A stretch of 64,000 nucleotides of DNA, from the NCBI GenBank assembly GCA_963837365.1, contig CAWIMW010000001.1, positions 1,236,108-1,300,107 of the forward strand, in the 5' to 3' direction. The position numbers and the translations under genes are program-made. A model generated the notes under the pieces. It searched no databases, had not been told where the DNA came from, and saw only the letters and a program-made list of their open reading frames with translations. The DNA is from CAWBXL01 sp963837365. Its GTDB lineage: Bacteria; Acidobacteriota; Terriglobia; Terriglobales; Acidobacteriaceae. Below are positions 28,292 to 40,412 of this stretch, piece by piece (positions within the stretch are counted from its first letter, which is position 1; every line of letters begins with the position of its first letter).

Positions 28292-29035
28292 ATGCCACTT
28301 AAGGAGTCGGAAGCGATCATCTTGCGCACCTACCCGCTGCGCGAGGCCGACCTTCTGGTCACCCTGTTCACCCGGTTGGAAGGGAAGGTGCGCGGAGTCG
28401 CGCGCTCGGCCAAGAAGTCTAAGCGGCGCTTCGGCGGAGCGCTGGAGCCGTTGACCTACGTCCGGGTTTACTACTCGGATAAGGAACGGCAGGAGTTGGC
28501 GAGCCTGGATTCCTGCGATGTGCTGGAGTCGCCGCTGGCTACCGAAGTCGGCTATCCGCGGGCAGTTGCGATGGCGCATGTGGCCGAGTTGCTGGATGAG
28601 TTGCTGCCGGACCGCGAGGCCAACGATGCGGTGTTCCGGCTGGCCCTTTCGGTGATCGCGGGATTGCGCGGGCCGGATATCTGGATGCCGGTGACGTACT
28701 TTGAACTGTGGATGACACGGTTGATGGGCTATCTGCCGGATTTTTCCGAGTGCGTGGTCTGCGGGCGTGAATTGAACGGGAAGCGGGCTTATTATCACGC
28801 GCTGGCCGATGGACTGATGTGCGCCGACGATAAGCGGCTGGCTTCGTCGGAGATATCAGCGGAGTCGCGGGTGCTGGCGGCGCAGATGTTTCGGGCTCCG
28901 CTGGAGAGTTTTTCAGAAAAGCCGTGGCCGAAAGCACAGGGCGCCGATTTGCGAAAACTTTTAGTGCAGACTTTGCAGCGGCACATTGAGAAGAAGTTTG
29001 TGACCGCCAGCATGTTGGACAAACTAAGTGCATAA
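28292..29035 (+). CDS. recO: DNA repair protein RecO
   Basis: 247 residues, the normal RecO length. The N-terminal OB fold begins with SEAIILRTYPLREADLLVTLFTRLEGKVRGVARSAKKSKRRFGGALEPLTYVRV, which is diagnostic. A C-terminal zinc-ribbon-like segment has CVVCGRELNG with a later Cys in GLMCADDK. RecO loads RecA on SSB-coated DNA with RecR and anneals complementary strands. Its position upstream of glyQ-glyS is a common arrangement in bacteria. About 110 bp containing a palindromic repeat separate it from glyQ. The in-frame ATG at 28292 gives the standard start. Confidence 0.92.
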   Translation: MPLKESEAIILRTYPLREADLLVTLFTRLEGKVRGVARSAKKSKRRFGGALEPLTYVRVYYSDKERQELASLDSCDVLESPLATEVGYPRAVAMAHVAELLDELLPDREANDAVFRLALSVIAGLRGPDIWMPVTYFELWMTRLMGYLPDFSECVVCGRELNGKRAYYHALADGLMCADDKRLASSEISAESRVLAAQMFRAPLESFSEKPWPKAQGADLRKLLVQTLQRHIEKKFVTASMLDKLSA

Positions 29036-29040
29036 ACCCT

Positions 29041-29139
29041 TAACCACAGAGGACACCGAGTCGCACGGAGGAAACACTGTGAAACCTCCGTGGAACGGAG
29101 CCTGCCCTGAGCCGAGCCGAAGGGTGTTCTCTGTGGTTA
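29041..29139. repeat. Intergenic palindromic repeat (TAACCACAGAGGACACC family)
   Basis: TAACCACAGAGGACACC at 29041-29057 pairs with GGGTGTTCTCTGTGGTTA ending at 29139. The inner part has CGGAGG/CCTCCG arms. It fills the recO-glyQ gap and ends 5 bp before the TTG start used for glyQ, so it could affect glyQ expression as an RNA hairpin. Confidence 0.7.
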
Positions 29140-29143
29140 GCTT

Positions 29144-30175
29144 TTGATCTCCTTGACCTCACCGAAACCCAATTCGCTGACGTTCCAGGAACTCATCCTC
29201 CGCCTGCAAACTTTCTGGGCGCAGCGCGGATGCGTCCTTCAGCAACCCCATGACGTTGAAGTCGGCGCCGGCACCATGGCCCCGGAAACGTTTCTTCGAG
29301 TCTTGGGCCCGAATCCCTACAAGGTTGCCTATGTGCAACCCTCGCGCCGTCCAGCGGATGGCCGTTATGGCGAGAACCCCAACCGCCTGTTCAAGCACAT
29401 GCAGCTTCAGGTCATCCTCAAGCCGCCGCCGGAGAATGTGCAGGAGCTGTACCTCGAATCGCTTGGCGCAATCGGCATTGACCTGCGCCAGCACGACATC
29501 AAGTTCGAAGAGGACAACTGGGAGTCGCCCACGCTGGGTGCGTGGGGCATCGGCTGGCAGGTGATGCTCGATGGCCTCGAGATCACACAGTTCACTTACT
29601 TCCAACAATGCGGGGGTGTGGACCTCGATCCCATCTGCGCCGAACTCACCTATGGATTAGAGCGAATCGCTGCTTTTCTGCAAGACGTGGACTCGATTTA
29701 CGACATTGTCTGGTCGCGCGATCCTGACACGGGCCGGGTCATGCGGTATGGCGAAGTCCGGCTGGCCGATGAGCTGCAATTTTCGGTCTACAACTTCGAA
29801 GCCGCGGATGTCGAGAAGACCTGGAAGCACTTCGAACTGTACGAAGCGGAGTGCAAAGGGCTGATGGACCAATTTGCTTCGCTCAATAAGAAAAAATCTG
29901 AGGAAGACGGTGTTGCTCGTGACAAGCGGCGTTTTCCGCTGCTAGGTGCTTACGACCTGTGCCTGAAATGCTCGCACTTGTTCAACATTCTTGACGCTCG
30001 CGGGGCGATTTCGGTTACCGAGCGTGTAGGCGTGATTGCGCGCGTGCGGGCGCTGGCGGTAGGCATAGCCAAGGCGTGGGTGGAACAACAGAAGGATGAG
30101 CCCGCTCAGGAAGAACCGGAACCTGCGGCTCCTAAAAAGCAGAGAGATGAAAAGCTGTCGCCGGTCGGGACCTAA
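29144..30175 (+). CDS. glyQ: Glycyl-tRNA synthetase alpha subunit
   Basis: 343 residues. This is the class II catalytic subunit of the alpha2-beta2 bacterial GlyRS, recognisable from LTFQELILRLQTFWAQRGCVLQQPHDVEVGAGT and from YVQPSRRPADGRYGENPNRL (motif 2 region), with ELTYGLERIAAFLQ as motif 3. It charges tRNA-Gly. The C-terminal 30 residues (KDEPAQEEPEPAAPKKQ) form an acidic-basic extension beyond the usual end at about 300. The start is a TTG at 29144 or 29153; no ATG fits the conserved N-terminus. It is separated from glyS by about 245 bp containing a repeat, so the two subunits may not be tightly co-transcribed. Confidence 0.92.
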   Translation: MISLTSPKPNSLTFQELILRLQTFWAQRGCVLQQPHDVEVGAGTMAPETFLRVLGPNPYKVAYVQPSRRPADGRYGENPNRLFKHMQLQVILKPPPENVQELYLESLGAIGIDLRQHDIKFEEDNWESPTLGAWGIGWQVMLDGLEITQFTYFQQCGGVDLDPICAELTYGLERIAAFLQDVDSIYDIVWSRDPDTGRVMRYGEVRLADELQFSVYNFEAADVEKTWKHFELYEAECKGLMDQFASLNKKKSEEDGVARDKRRFPLLGAYDLCLKCSHLFNILDARGAISVTERVGVIARVRALAVGIAKAWVEQQKDEPAQEEPEPAAPKKQRDEKLSPVGT

Positions 30176-30185
30176 CTTGAAGGAC

Positions 30186-30335
30186 TGTCATCCTGAGCGT
30201 AGTGGAAAGCTCGTGAAACGAGCTTTCCACGCAGTCGAAGGAGCCCTTTCGAGTAAACAGAATTCAAAAGGGTAAGGGTACTTCGACTCCGCACAGCGCC
30301 CGCTTCGCGAACGCTATGCTCCGCACAGGATGGCA
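30186..30335. repeat. Intergenic palindromic repeat (TGTCATCCTGAGCG family)
   Basis: TGTCATCCTG at 30186-30195 pairs 9 of 10 with CAGGATGGCA at 30326-30335. Inside are a perfect hairpin GTGGAAAGCTCGT/ACGAGCTTTCCAC and the pair CAGTCGAAGGA against ACTTCGACTC. It occupies most of the glyQ-glyS gap. No coding content. Confidence 0.65.
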
Positions 30336-30421
30336 TGGTTTGGGTTAAGGTACACAGCTGGCTGTGATTACGCTCACAGAATGAAATAGATAGGTTTTGT
30401 AATACTAACGGGTTTCACTGC

Positions 30422-32578
30422 ATGGCAGATTTTCTACTAGAGATTGGTTGCGAAGAAATTCCCGCGCGGATGATTGCCGCTGCGTCGCTCGAACTACGTG
30501 AGCGGGTGCAGAAGTTGCTGGACCGCGAACGGCTGACTCCCGGTGGGGCGGTCACCGGTTTTGATACTCCCCGCCGTCTCGCTATTCTTGTTTCCGGAAT
30601 TCCCACCGCGCAACCCGACCTTACCGAGCAACTGACCGGGCCTTCGGCCAATGTGGCTTTTAAAGATGGAAAGCCAACGCCTGCCGCCCATGCCTTTGCC
30701 AAGAAAGCTGGGGTGGACATCTCACGCTTAGAGAAGATCACCACTGCCAAAGGCGAATACCTGGCCGCGACCGTGACCAGGAAAGGCCGTAATGCCGGTG
30801 AAGTCCTGGCCGAATTTCTCCCCAAGGAAATGAACTCCATCTACTGGCCCAAGAACATGTACTGGCGCAAGCCGGGCGAACGCTTTGTGCGTCCCGTGCG
30901 CTGGCTGGTGGCGATGCTGGATGGGGCAGTTGTACCGCTGGAGTTTGACGGGATCCGCTCGGGGAAAACCTCACGCGGCCAGCGCATTATCGGGCAATCA
31001 TCCGTCGAGATCCCCAACGCCAGGAGTTACAGTGACGCGCTCCGACAGGCGAAAGTACTCAACCGTGAAGAACGCTTGCAGCTGATTCGCAAGGCTTTAG
31101 ACGCGGCCACCCGCACCATCGCTGACGCCCGCTGGCGCGAAGACAAGTCGCTGCTGGATACCGTCGTCCACCTGACCGAATGGCCCTCTGTCATTCTGGG
31201 AAATTTCGATCCCGAATTCCTGGCCCTGCCGGAAGAAGTTCTAGTCACGGTGATGCGTGACCACCAGAAATATTTTGCGGTCGAAGATGCGAACGGCAAA
31301 CTGCTGCCGCACTTCCTTGCAGTGCTGAACACCGACGCCGATCCGCAGGGCATCATCCGCCACGGACACGAGCGCGTTCTCCGCGCGCGCTTCAACGACG
31401 CTCGTTTCTTCTGGGAGACCGACCAGAAACATCCCCTGCGTGAGCGCGCGGTGTGGCTGAAGAACGTCACTTTTCAAAAAGATCTCGGCAGCTACTACGA
31501 AAAGACGCTCCGCGTGCAACGACTGGCGAGTTGGATTTGCAAAGACCTGGCAGATCAAGGCTGCAAAGTGCGGGTTGGGATTGTGCACAAGGCTGCTTAC
31601 CTGGCCAAAACTGACCTGACCACGGAGTTGGTCAAGGAATTTACCGAGCTGCAAGGCATCATCGGCGGCCTGTACGCGCGGGTACAGCAACTCGATGAAG
31701 ACCTTCCCGATGCCAACCGCCAGGCCATCGCAACCGTCATCTATGACCAGTACAAGCCGCTATCCATGGAGGATTCGGCGCCCGCGACCCTTGAAGGAGC
31801 GGTGCTCTCCATCGCGGACAAAGCGGACAGCATTGTTGGAATGTTTGCTCTGGGGTTGGAGCCGACGGGATCGAAAGACCCATTCGCGTTGCGGCGGCAA
31901 GCTAACGGAATCGTGAAGACCATCGCCGAGCACAAGCTCACGCTCAGCTTGCGACACTTGTTCCAGTACGCGCGCGAGACTTACCGGCTGACCGAGGCGG
32001 AAAAGAAATTCCGCAAGGATGAAGCTCCAACCGCTCTCCACGCCTTTTTCCGCGAGCGGCTGGAGTTCTACATGCGCGACGCTCTGGGCTTCAAATATGA
32101 CCTGGTCAGCGCCGTGCTCGCCGCGGGTGCGGACGATGTGAGCGATGCCGTGGCCCGGGCGGAGGCTGTGAAGTCTGTGCTCGAGATGGCCGAATTTCAG
32201 GCCATCGCCGCCGCCTCCAAGCGCATGCGCAACATTTTGAAGCAGGCGCAGGAAAAGAAGGTCCGCGTGGGCGAGAAGTTCGAGTTGCTGGCCGACACCT
32301 CGGACGAAGAGAAAGCGCTGGAAGCATACCTGACCAGCAATGCGCCGAAAATCGAAGCTCACCGGCAGAAGAAACAGTACCGCGAAGCGCTGATGCTGCT
32401 GGCCGACGCGCGCGGGCCGGTGGACAAGTTCTTTGACAAAGTGATGGTGATGGTGGAGGACGGACGCGTACGCGCCAACCGGCTGGCGCTTTTGCACGAT
32501 TTACTAAAGCAATTCTCTACTATTGCCGATTTCTCCGAAATAGTGACCGAAGGCTCTAAAGAATCCTCAAAAACATAA
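30422..32578 (+). CDS. glyS: Glycyl-tRNA synthetase beta subunit
   Basis: 718 residues, full length for the beta chain, and uninterrupted. It begins MADFLLEIGCEEIPARMI, the standard N-terminus, followed by the tRNA-binding and HD-like domains (VTVMRDHQKYFAVEDANGKLLPHFLAVLN; LVKEFTELQGIIGGLYAR). The C-terminal DALR-like anticodon-binding region includes LLADARGPVDKFFDKVMVMVEDGRVRANRLALL. The beta subunit recognises tRNA-Gly and partners with GlyQ. ppdK starts 12 bp after its stop on the same strand, so the two are probably co-transcribed. Confidence 0.93.
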   Translation: MADFLLEIGCEEIPARMIAAASLELRERVQKLLDRERLTPGGAVTGFDTPRRLAILVSGIPTAQPDLTEQLTGPSANVAFKDGKPTPAAHAFAKKAGVDISRLEKITTAKGEYLAATVTRKGRNAGEVLAEFLPKEMNSIYWPKNMYWRKPGERFVRPVRWLVAMLDGAVVPLEFDGIRSGKTSRGQRIIGQSSVEIPNARSYSDALRQAKVLNREERLQLIRKALDAATRTIADARWREDKSLLDTVVHLTEWPSVILGNFDPEFLALPEEVLVTVMRDHQKYFAVEDANGKLLPHFLAVLNTDADPQGIIRHGHERVLRARFNDARFFWETDQKHPLRERAVWLKNVTFQKDLGSYYEKTLRVQRLASWICKDLADQGCKVRVGIVHKAAYLAKTDLTTELVKEFTELQGIIGGLYARVQQLDEDLPDANRQAIATVIYDQYKPLSMEDSAPATLEGAVLSIADKADSIVGMFALGLEPTGSKDPFALRRQANGIVKTIAEHKLTLSLRHLFQYARETYRLTEAEKKFRKDEAPTALHAFFRERLEFYMRDALGFKYDLVSAVLAAGADDVSDAVARAEAVKSVLEMAEFQAIAAASKRMRNILKQAQEKKVRVGEKFELLADTSDEEKALEAYLTSNAPKIEAHRQKKQYREALMLLADARGPVDKFFDKVMVMVEDGRVRANRLALLHDLLKQFSTIADFSEIVTEGSKESSKT

Positions 32579-32589
32579 AGGACGAAATA

Positions 32590-35325
<2,736 letters not shown>

Positions 35326-35328
35326 TAC

Positions 35329-35453
35329 ACGTAGGAGCAGCCGCCCACGTCTGCTCAAGGAGCTTTAGCTCCGACTACCATAAACAGGCCCGGACAAAAT
35401 GCGAGCTTAAGCTCGCTGCCCAGACGAGGGCGTCCGGGCCTACGTATTTTTTT
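35329..35453. terminator. Triple-hairpin repeat and terminator between convergent genes
   Basis: Outer ends ACGTAGG (35329-35335) and CCTACGT (35439-35445) enclose three hairpins. GGAGCTTTAGCTCC is at 35359-35372. The palindrome GCGAGCTTAAGCTCGC at 35401-35416 lies inside an exact 10-bp stem AGGCCCGGAC/GTCCGGGCCT (35386-35395 with 35432-35441). Seven T residues follow at 35447-35453. It should stop transcription from ppdK. Confidence 0.75.
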
Positions 35454-35466
35454 CAGCGGTTAGAGA

Positions 35467-36639
35467 TTACTTGCAGGTCAGCGGTGCGGGTTCCGCCAGC
35501 ACCCAAGTATCTGGAAAGCTGTAGGCCCCGGTAAGCGCATCCGACGGCGACTTCCGTTCGAACCATTGCAGTAGGGCTTCATTCTGCAAAGTGTAAATCC
35601 GCGCATCTTTGCCTTTGCCGACCACCTGTTGGTGCAACTGAATGTGCGCGGGCGCATCTTCCACCACATCTCCAACTTCTATGAAGCTCTGAAAACACTT
35701 GTTGTCGTCGAACGGATCTCCCCACAACAAAGCGCGGCTGCTCAATTTTCCGAGGAAAGCATCATGAATGGTCTCAGCAACTTCATGGCTCAGCGTCGCC
35801 GTATCCGGGGAGGGGATGGTAAACAAATCATCCACATCCACCAGCCATGAAGTGTAAGTAAAAACATTTTCTTCGCCTCTGGACTCGCGAAACACAGCAT
35901 CGTGGTAACCGAATGCATCCTCTTCCAGCGCGTTATAGGTTACAAAGATTAGGTATTGGTCGGGTGGGTACTTTCCACTCCTCATCGCGGCGAAGATCGG
36001 GCCATCAATCGCATTCTTGTTCACCACCGCCAATAGCTTTCCCGACGCAGCGCGGAAAACATTGGAATCGCCTGCGGGCACGGTGATGTCCATTGTGGCC
36101 CCGACAGAAGGCGTCAGAATGGTATGCCAGGAGGAAGCCGCCTCACGGAACTCGGCGCGCAGCATGGCGTCGCCGAACTGCTGGAAACCGGTGATGTAGT
36201 AGGACGGCTGGAAAATCGGGCTGCGCAGGATTGGCCCGGTCACGGTGGTCGCGTCCAGCACCAGCTGAGTTCTCCCGTCCTCGGAGAAATCAGAAATCGT
36301 CAGCCGGATGGGTACAATCAGGGTCTTTATTTCCGTGGTCTCTCCATCTGTGGGGCTACTTCCCAAAATTGTGTAGTGATAGCGTTTGCTCCCAATCAAA
36401 TATGACCCTTGCCAGTGCGGGATTGTCTGCAAAGCGCCGGAGGCGAGCGCTGCATCGGCTTTCTGGCGTTCTTGCGCAGTGTGACGTGCCGCCAAACTAC
36501 TCGGCGCTTGCGAAGCAGCAGGAAACTGCCTCAGATTTTCGTCTGCCTCAGGTTGCTTTGACTGTGCTTGCGCAGCCAAAACCGGCAGACAGATAAAACA
36601 CACCAACATCACATATGTTCCACAGCGGGAGGAAAGCAT
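35467..36639 (-). CDS. Exported protein with SHEVAE motif, possible metal-dependent hydrolase
   Basis: About 390 residues from MLSSRCG; a longer frame adds 21 residues ahead of the signal peptide. The signal segment is YVMLVCFICLPVLAAQAQ. The middle is beta-rich (IKTLIVPIRLTISDF...VLDATTVTGPILRSPIF). A late motif, TLSHEVAETIHDAFLG, has the HExxE pattern also seen in other secreted Acidobacteriota proteins that I recall as carrying SHEIAEW. The motif suggests metal binding, but no characterised family is recognised. It converges on ppdK. Treat the catalytic idea as inference. Confidence 0.6.
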   Translation of the reverse strand: MLSSRCGTYVMLVCFICLPVLAAQAQSKQPEADENLRQFPAASQAPSSLAARHTAQERQKADAALASGALQTIPHWQGSYLIGSKRYHYTILGSSPTDGETTEIKTLIVPIRLTISDFSEDGRTQLVLDATTVTGPILRSPIFQPSYYITGFQQFGDAMLRAEFREAASSWHTILTPSVGATMDITVPAGDSNVFRAASGKLLAVVNKNAIDGPIFAAMRSGKYPPDQYLIFVTYNALEEDAFGYHDAVFRESRGEENVFTYTSWLVDVDDLFTIPSPDTATLSHEVAETIHDAFLGKLSSRALLWGDPFDDNKCFQSFIEVGDVVEDAPAHIQLHQQVVGKGKDARIYTLQNEALLQWFERKSPSDALTGAYSFPDTWVLAEPAPLTCK

Positions 36640-36758
36640 CCAATCTCCAGAACGGGTGGGAGTGAATATGCGGATGTTAGACGGTGAATACTCGCCAGTC
36701 AAGGGATGAAGAGCAAGAGTTGCTTTTCAGTTAAGTGCAGATGGACGAAGGATCCTAC

Positions 36759-37778
36759 TTACTGAGGTCCTGAAGTTGCAAATACTAGGCGTAGTTTCTC
36801 CCGCGTCAGGAGCTCCTTGAGAGAGTCTGTGCCGAATTTGGACTTAAGATCGTAGACGGAAAATTTCCGCCAGCCGAATGGTTCCAACCTGTAGATGTAC
36901 ACGTACTGATCATCGTCCCACTTGCCGCTTTCGTCGGCCTCTTTACGGGGCAGAAATCCCTGGGTGTCGAAGTCAACGCGAAAGGCAAGGGAATGAGTTG
37001 CATCGTTTACTTCGACGGGATAGTCGATGAAGCTTTCAAAGTTGTTGGCGTCGCATGGCCAGTTGTTTGCCTGGCAACGTTTCTCATCAATGACCTCGTC
37101 CAATCGATTGCTGAAGTCTTTGCGGAATGGATCATTCTTCGGCGGATAGATTTTTTCAGGTCTGCGCGCGACTGGGTCATAGAGAAACAACGTGGCAGGA
37201 TGCACCGGCGCAAAATGCACCATGTTTCGTTGATAAATAAGTAACCCTGACTTGAAGAACGCTGCCGTCCATCCAGTCAAGATCTGATGGACAGCCAGAT
37301 TGCGGTTCAGAATGACCAGGCCGCCTGCCGATGGAGTCCAATGCAAATCGAGGTAATACCAACTCCCATTGCTTTCAAAGTGCATGGCTGAGCCAATACA
37401 TTCGTACTGGGTTTCCTGTTTGGTTCCGGCGAATAGCGTCACCTTCAGGTCACTCAACGATGTTTCATCCCATTTCCCTGACTGCTTATTGAACCGTGCG
37501 ATGAGCAAAGGAAAGTGCAACTCGTTTCGCGGGGCGGCGAGATAGTAGGCGATTAGGAATTCACGATCGCTGTTCAACGTAGCGTAGCTGGTGATGGCAT
37601 CATTGAGATGAGAAACTGAACCCTGGGGGAGCGAAACCGAATTTTGTTTCAGCACGTCCGCCAATGTTGGATCGTGCTGGCTCCACACACCTACGGGAAC
37701 AAACACAAAGAGAAGCGCGGAAACCACTATTACCCACCGCACCGGGTTCCGCCTCGAAGGGTATGCAGGATATCCCAT
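36759..37778 (-). CDS. Hypothetical secreted protein
   Basis: 339 residues with a signal peptide or N-terminal anchor (VIVVSALLFVFVPVGVWSQ). The rest has balanced coding-like composition, many aromatic residues and probably mostly beta structure (FLIAYYLAAPRNELHFPLLIARFNKQSGKW; YVYIYRLEPFGWRKFSVYDLKSKFG). A cysteine pair in RCQANNWPCDANNF may form a disulfide. No family is recognised. It is 57 bp from the SHEVAE protein upstream on the same strand (about 120 bp from that protein's chosen start) and 23 bp from the next gene, so the three may share a transcript. Confidence 0.6.
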   Translation of the reverse strand: MGYPAYPSRRNPVRWVIVVSALLFVFVPVGVWSQHDPTLADVLKQNSVSLPQGSVSHLNDAITSYATLNSDREFLIAYYLAAPRNELHFPLLIARFNKQSGKWDETSLSDLKVTLFAGTKQETQYECIGSAMHFESNGSWYYLDLHWTPSAGGLVILNRNLAVHQILTGWTAAFFKSGLLIYQRNMVHFAPVHPATLFLYDPVARRPEKIYPPKNDPFRKDFSNRLDEVIDEKRCQANNWPCDANNFESFIDYPVEVNDATHSLAFRVDFDTQGFLPRKEADESGKWDDDQYVYIYRLEPFGWRKFSVYDLKSKFGTDSLKELLTREKLRLVFATSGPQ

Positions 37779-37800
37779 TTTACGTTGGGCCCGGGAGATG

Positions 37801-38394
37801 CTACTGCACTTTCTGCAACCTGAGAATCAATTTCTGCGCCAGATTTTCTTCCGACTCCGACCACAATAAACGGGCGCTGGCGCCCGAGTTCTTCTCCACC
37901 TTGACCGTAAACTCAATGAGCTTGTGAACGTTGATTCGAATCTTTTCTTCCGCTTCGGTGGTCAGTTTCACTTCCTCTTGCAAGAACGGCGAGTCGAATC
38001 CGAAATCAATCTCAACATGCCCATCCTGTTTGTAACTGCGTTCATCAAACTCCGGGCCATGAGCAACAAACCTCACCAGAGAAGGCCGCAGTGTCCACAA
38101 CTGGTTGTCCTCTGAAGGCATCCAAAGGTCCCACGCCGCTTCGAACAAATACGCATAGTCCTCATGGAGTAAGTCGGATGCAATAAGAATTGCCTGCTCG
38201 GGAACAACCCCGGGATTAAACCGCTGCTCCAGTACGGTCGCCTCATTCCAGGAGACCGGATGCAGTGACAGATAGCTGACTCCAGGCTGCTGCACAGAAA
38301 ACGGGAACTGCTGCATCACCGCCAGCGCGCGGGGAAGCAGTTCATCCAACTCCAAATTCGGAAACCAAAGACTGAGGTAAAGAGGATCGGCCAT
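37801..38394 (-). CDS. Hypothetical cytosolic protein
   Basis: 197 residues from MADPLYLSLWFPNLELDELLPRAL; an ATG ten codons upstream is also possible. It has no signal peptide and no membrane helix. It is rich in acidic and aromatic residues, with regions such as DYAYLFEAAWDLWMPSEDNQLWTLRPSLVRFVAHGPEFDE. I do not recognise a domain, although the style resembles lineage-specific Acidobacteriota proteins. It is the last chromosomal gene before the tRNA-Glu gene used as the insertion site, about 145 bp away. Confidence 0.6.
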   Translation of the reverse strand: MADPLYLSLWFPNLELDELLPRALAVMQQFPFSVQQPGVSYLSLHPVSWNEATVLEQRFNPGVVPEQAILIASDLLHEDYAYLFEAAWDLWMPSEDNQLWTLRPSLVRFVAHGPEFDERSYKQDGHVEIDFGFDSPFLQEEVKLTTEAEEKIRINVHKLIEFTVKVEKNSGASARLLWSESEENLAQKLILRLQKVQ

Positions 38395-38539
38395 AGATGA
38401 ATGCGTGCTTGGGAAATCAAGCACTTGACCTATTGTAGAGTGATTTTACGAGCAAAAAGATTCAACGCAGGCGATTTTGACACCTTACAACTGCACTGCT
38501 AACATCAAGATGCTACTGTTCTGATCCTTTCTTACGCTC

Positions 38540-38617
38540 GTCCCCGTCGTCTAGCCTGGCCTAGGACATCGCCCTTTCACGGCGGTAACACGGGTTCAAA
38601 TCCCGTCGGGGACGCCA
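38540..38617 (+). tRNA. tRNA-Glu (anticodon UUC), CCA encoded
   Basis: A cloverleaf folds from GTCCCCG at 38540 to CGGGGAC at 38607-38613, with discriminator G and encoded CCA at 38615-38617. The anticodon stem CGCCC...GGCG holds the loop with TTC. The T arm is ACGGGTTCAAATCCCGT. Its 3' end is followed 73 bp later by the end of an integrase gene, which makes it the likely insertion site of the element to the right. Confidence 0.93.
38591..38617 (+). other. Probable attachment site (tRNA-Glu 3' end)
   Basis: Tyrosine recombinases of conjugative elements commonly use the T arm and 3' end of a tRNA gene, and the integrase here points at this end. The matching right-hand copy is not found in the window, so the boundary on the left is inferred from position only. 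The gap to the integrase stop (38618-38690) holds a short direct repeat TGGTCCA at 38659 and 38668. Confidence 0.5.
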
Positions 38618-38690
38618 ACAAAATAAAGAACTTCCGCGAAATCGCCGTTTTCCTTCATGGTCCAATTTGGTCCACTTAGCAGATTCCCTG

Positions 38691-39903
38691 TCATTTCGCA
38701 GGAACGGCTGCGTTCATAACCATGTTTACGAGCTTGCTCTGAGCCTCGCGTTTTTGTGAGCTGACGGCCTGCATATAGACGTCGGTCGTCACTTTCAGGC
38801 TTGCGTGGCGAAGAAGTTCCTGAACAACCTTGGCATTTTCTCCGTTCGCATTCAGGAGCGTTCCAAAGGTGTGTCGGAACGTGTGGTAGGTCACGTTCTT
38901 GGTCACCTTTGCACGCTTGAGGGCCGGTCGACCGTAATATCGCCACAGTGTGCCCGGCCAATACGGCTGCTTTCCCTTCATTTGCGGAGATGCGAACACC
39001 CAATCTGCCAGCGGTCGCATAAGCGCACCGTTGTCTCCACGTGAATAGAGACTCGGCGAGTTGCGCGTCTAACGGCACGTCTTTTTGCGACGCTTCGGTC
39101 TTCGGCAACCCTTGCACCATGGCGACAACCGATCTCCGAATGTGAAGGACCAAGACTTCGAAATCCACGTCCTCCCATCGGAGACCGATGAGTTCTCCGC
39201 GGCGCAAACCCGTGAAAGCATCCAACTCGATCATGGTTCGGAGAGGTTCGGGCAACTCCTTCAGAATTGCAACGATCTCTTCCGGAACCAGGATGTCTGG
39301 TGCTTTCTGTCGCTTTGCACTCTGGCGAACGCTCGTGATCGGATTGCGGTCCGCCCACTCCCAACGAATTGCATGCGAGTAGAGCGCACTCATGATGTTT
39401 CTGATTTTCGCTTTGCTCCCCCGAGCGAGCGGAGTGCCTGTCTTTTGGAAGCAAAGTGTCTTCAGCCATTTTTCGACATCTACTGCCTTCACGTCTGAAA
39501 GACGATAGGAACGCCACCGTGGAAGGATCCACTTTCCCAAATATCCCTCGTAGGTGACCTGGGTTGCGTAGGACTTGCGATCCTCTTCGACCGCATCCGG
39601 CGTCGGCTTTGTTTCGTTGAAGATATCCGGGAGTTCGTGCTCCCGATAATGTTTTGCGAGTGTATCCAAGCTGATGTTCTTGATAATTTGCTGCGGGGTC
39701 TGTTGATTGATCCTCAAGCGAAGTGCGTCGACAGCGGTCTGAGCCGCTGATTCGTTGGCAAACTCTCTCAACGTTCCAATGACGATGTTCTTTCGACGAG
39801 TTGACCCGTCTACCTGAACCTCTCTCCATCGAAATTCCCAGACCTTACCTTTCTTGCGATCCGCTAGTTTCAAACTGCCTTGCTGATAACTTGTGCGCCT
39901 CAT
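38691..39903 (-). pseudogene. Tyrosine recombinase (site-specific integrase), frameshifted
   Basis: The homologous protein of about 400 residues is split over two frames. The first frame gives the N-terminal arm-binding region, the core-binding domain (LAKHYREHELPD...IRNIMSALYSHAIRWEWADRNPI) and the catalytic Arg in TGLRRGELIGLRWEDVD plus a Lys in PKTEASQKDVPL. The second frame, from about 39040 down to 38691, holds the HxxR in YHTFRHTFGTLL and the HASLKVTTDVYMQ stretch with the nucleophile Tyr. The break lies near 39030-39045. Without repair, the first frame runs past the gene into the tRNA. All catalytic residues survive, so a single indel (real or assembly error) is enough to explain it. 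Confidence 0.85.
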
Positions 39904-40000
39904 TCATTCCTCCTTAGGTTGAGGCGACACGGATGGCTTGCCTCAGCTTAGCGCAAATCAGTGGCGGTTCGATAGAACATCTGCGCACGTTTAGCGGGGG

Positions 40001-40240
40001 TCATCCAGCCCTTTTCGTTTTCAGCCACTCTTCAAGATCCGAAGCCCGAAAGCGCCACAACTTTCCAACCTGGATACCGTCAATCTCGCGGTTGCGGGCC
40101 ATTCGCTGTAGCGTTTTGGGGTGAATGCGGAGCAACCGCGCTGCTTCGTCGCTGTCCAGCAGCGGTTCGAAGGCAAATTCGTTCCTTGGCCTGGGCTGAC
40201 TGGAAGAGAGGGCGAACCTCGATGGCTGGGAAGCGGACAT
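40001..40240 (-). CDS. Excisionase-like helix-turn-helix protein
   Basis: 79 residues from MSASQPSRF, chosen because CAGGAG lies five to six bases before this ATG. The C-terminal 50 residues form a winged HTH of the MerR/excisionase DNA-binding class (LDSDEAARLLRIHPKTLQRMARNREIDGIQVGKLWRFRASDLEEWL). Small proteins of this kind act as recombination directionality factors when next to an integrase, or as simple regulators. It is transcribed toward the integrase, about 100 bp upstream of it, which favours an excisionase role. The 130 bp to the divergent T4SS operon should contain both promoters. Confidence 0.8.
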   Translation of the reverse strand: MSASQPSRFALSSSQPRPRNEFAFEPLLDSDEAARLLRIHPKTLQRMARNREIDGIQVGKLWRFRASDLEEWLKTKRAG

Positions 40241-40412
40241 AAGAACTCCTGAGCCAAAAACACACACCACCTGCTGTGCTTGTTCTTCTAGCCGAGGTTA
40301 CGATCTCGGTCAAAGGACGGCCGGATCGGCTCAATTTGACTGAAACGCCGCTCCGACTTAGCTTCTTGACGCCCAAAGGTTCTCAGAATTCTGGCCTAGG
40401 GTGGGGTGGAAG

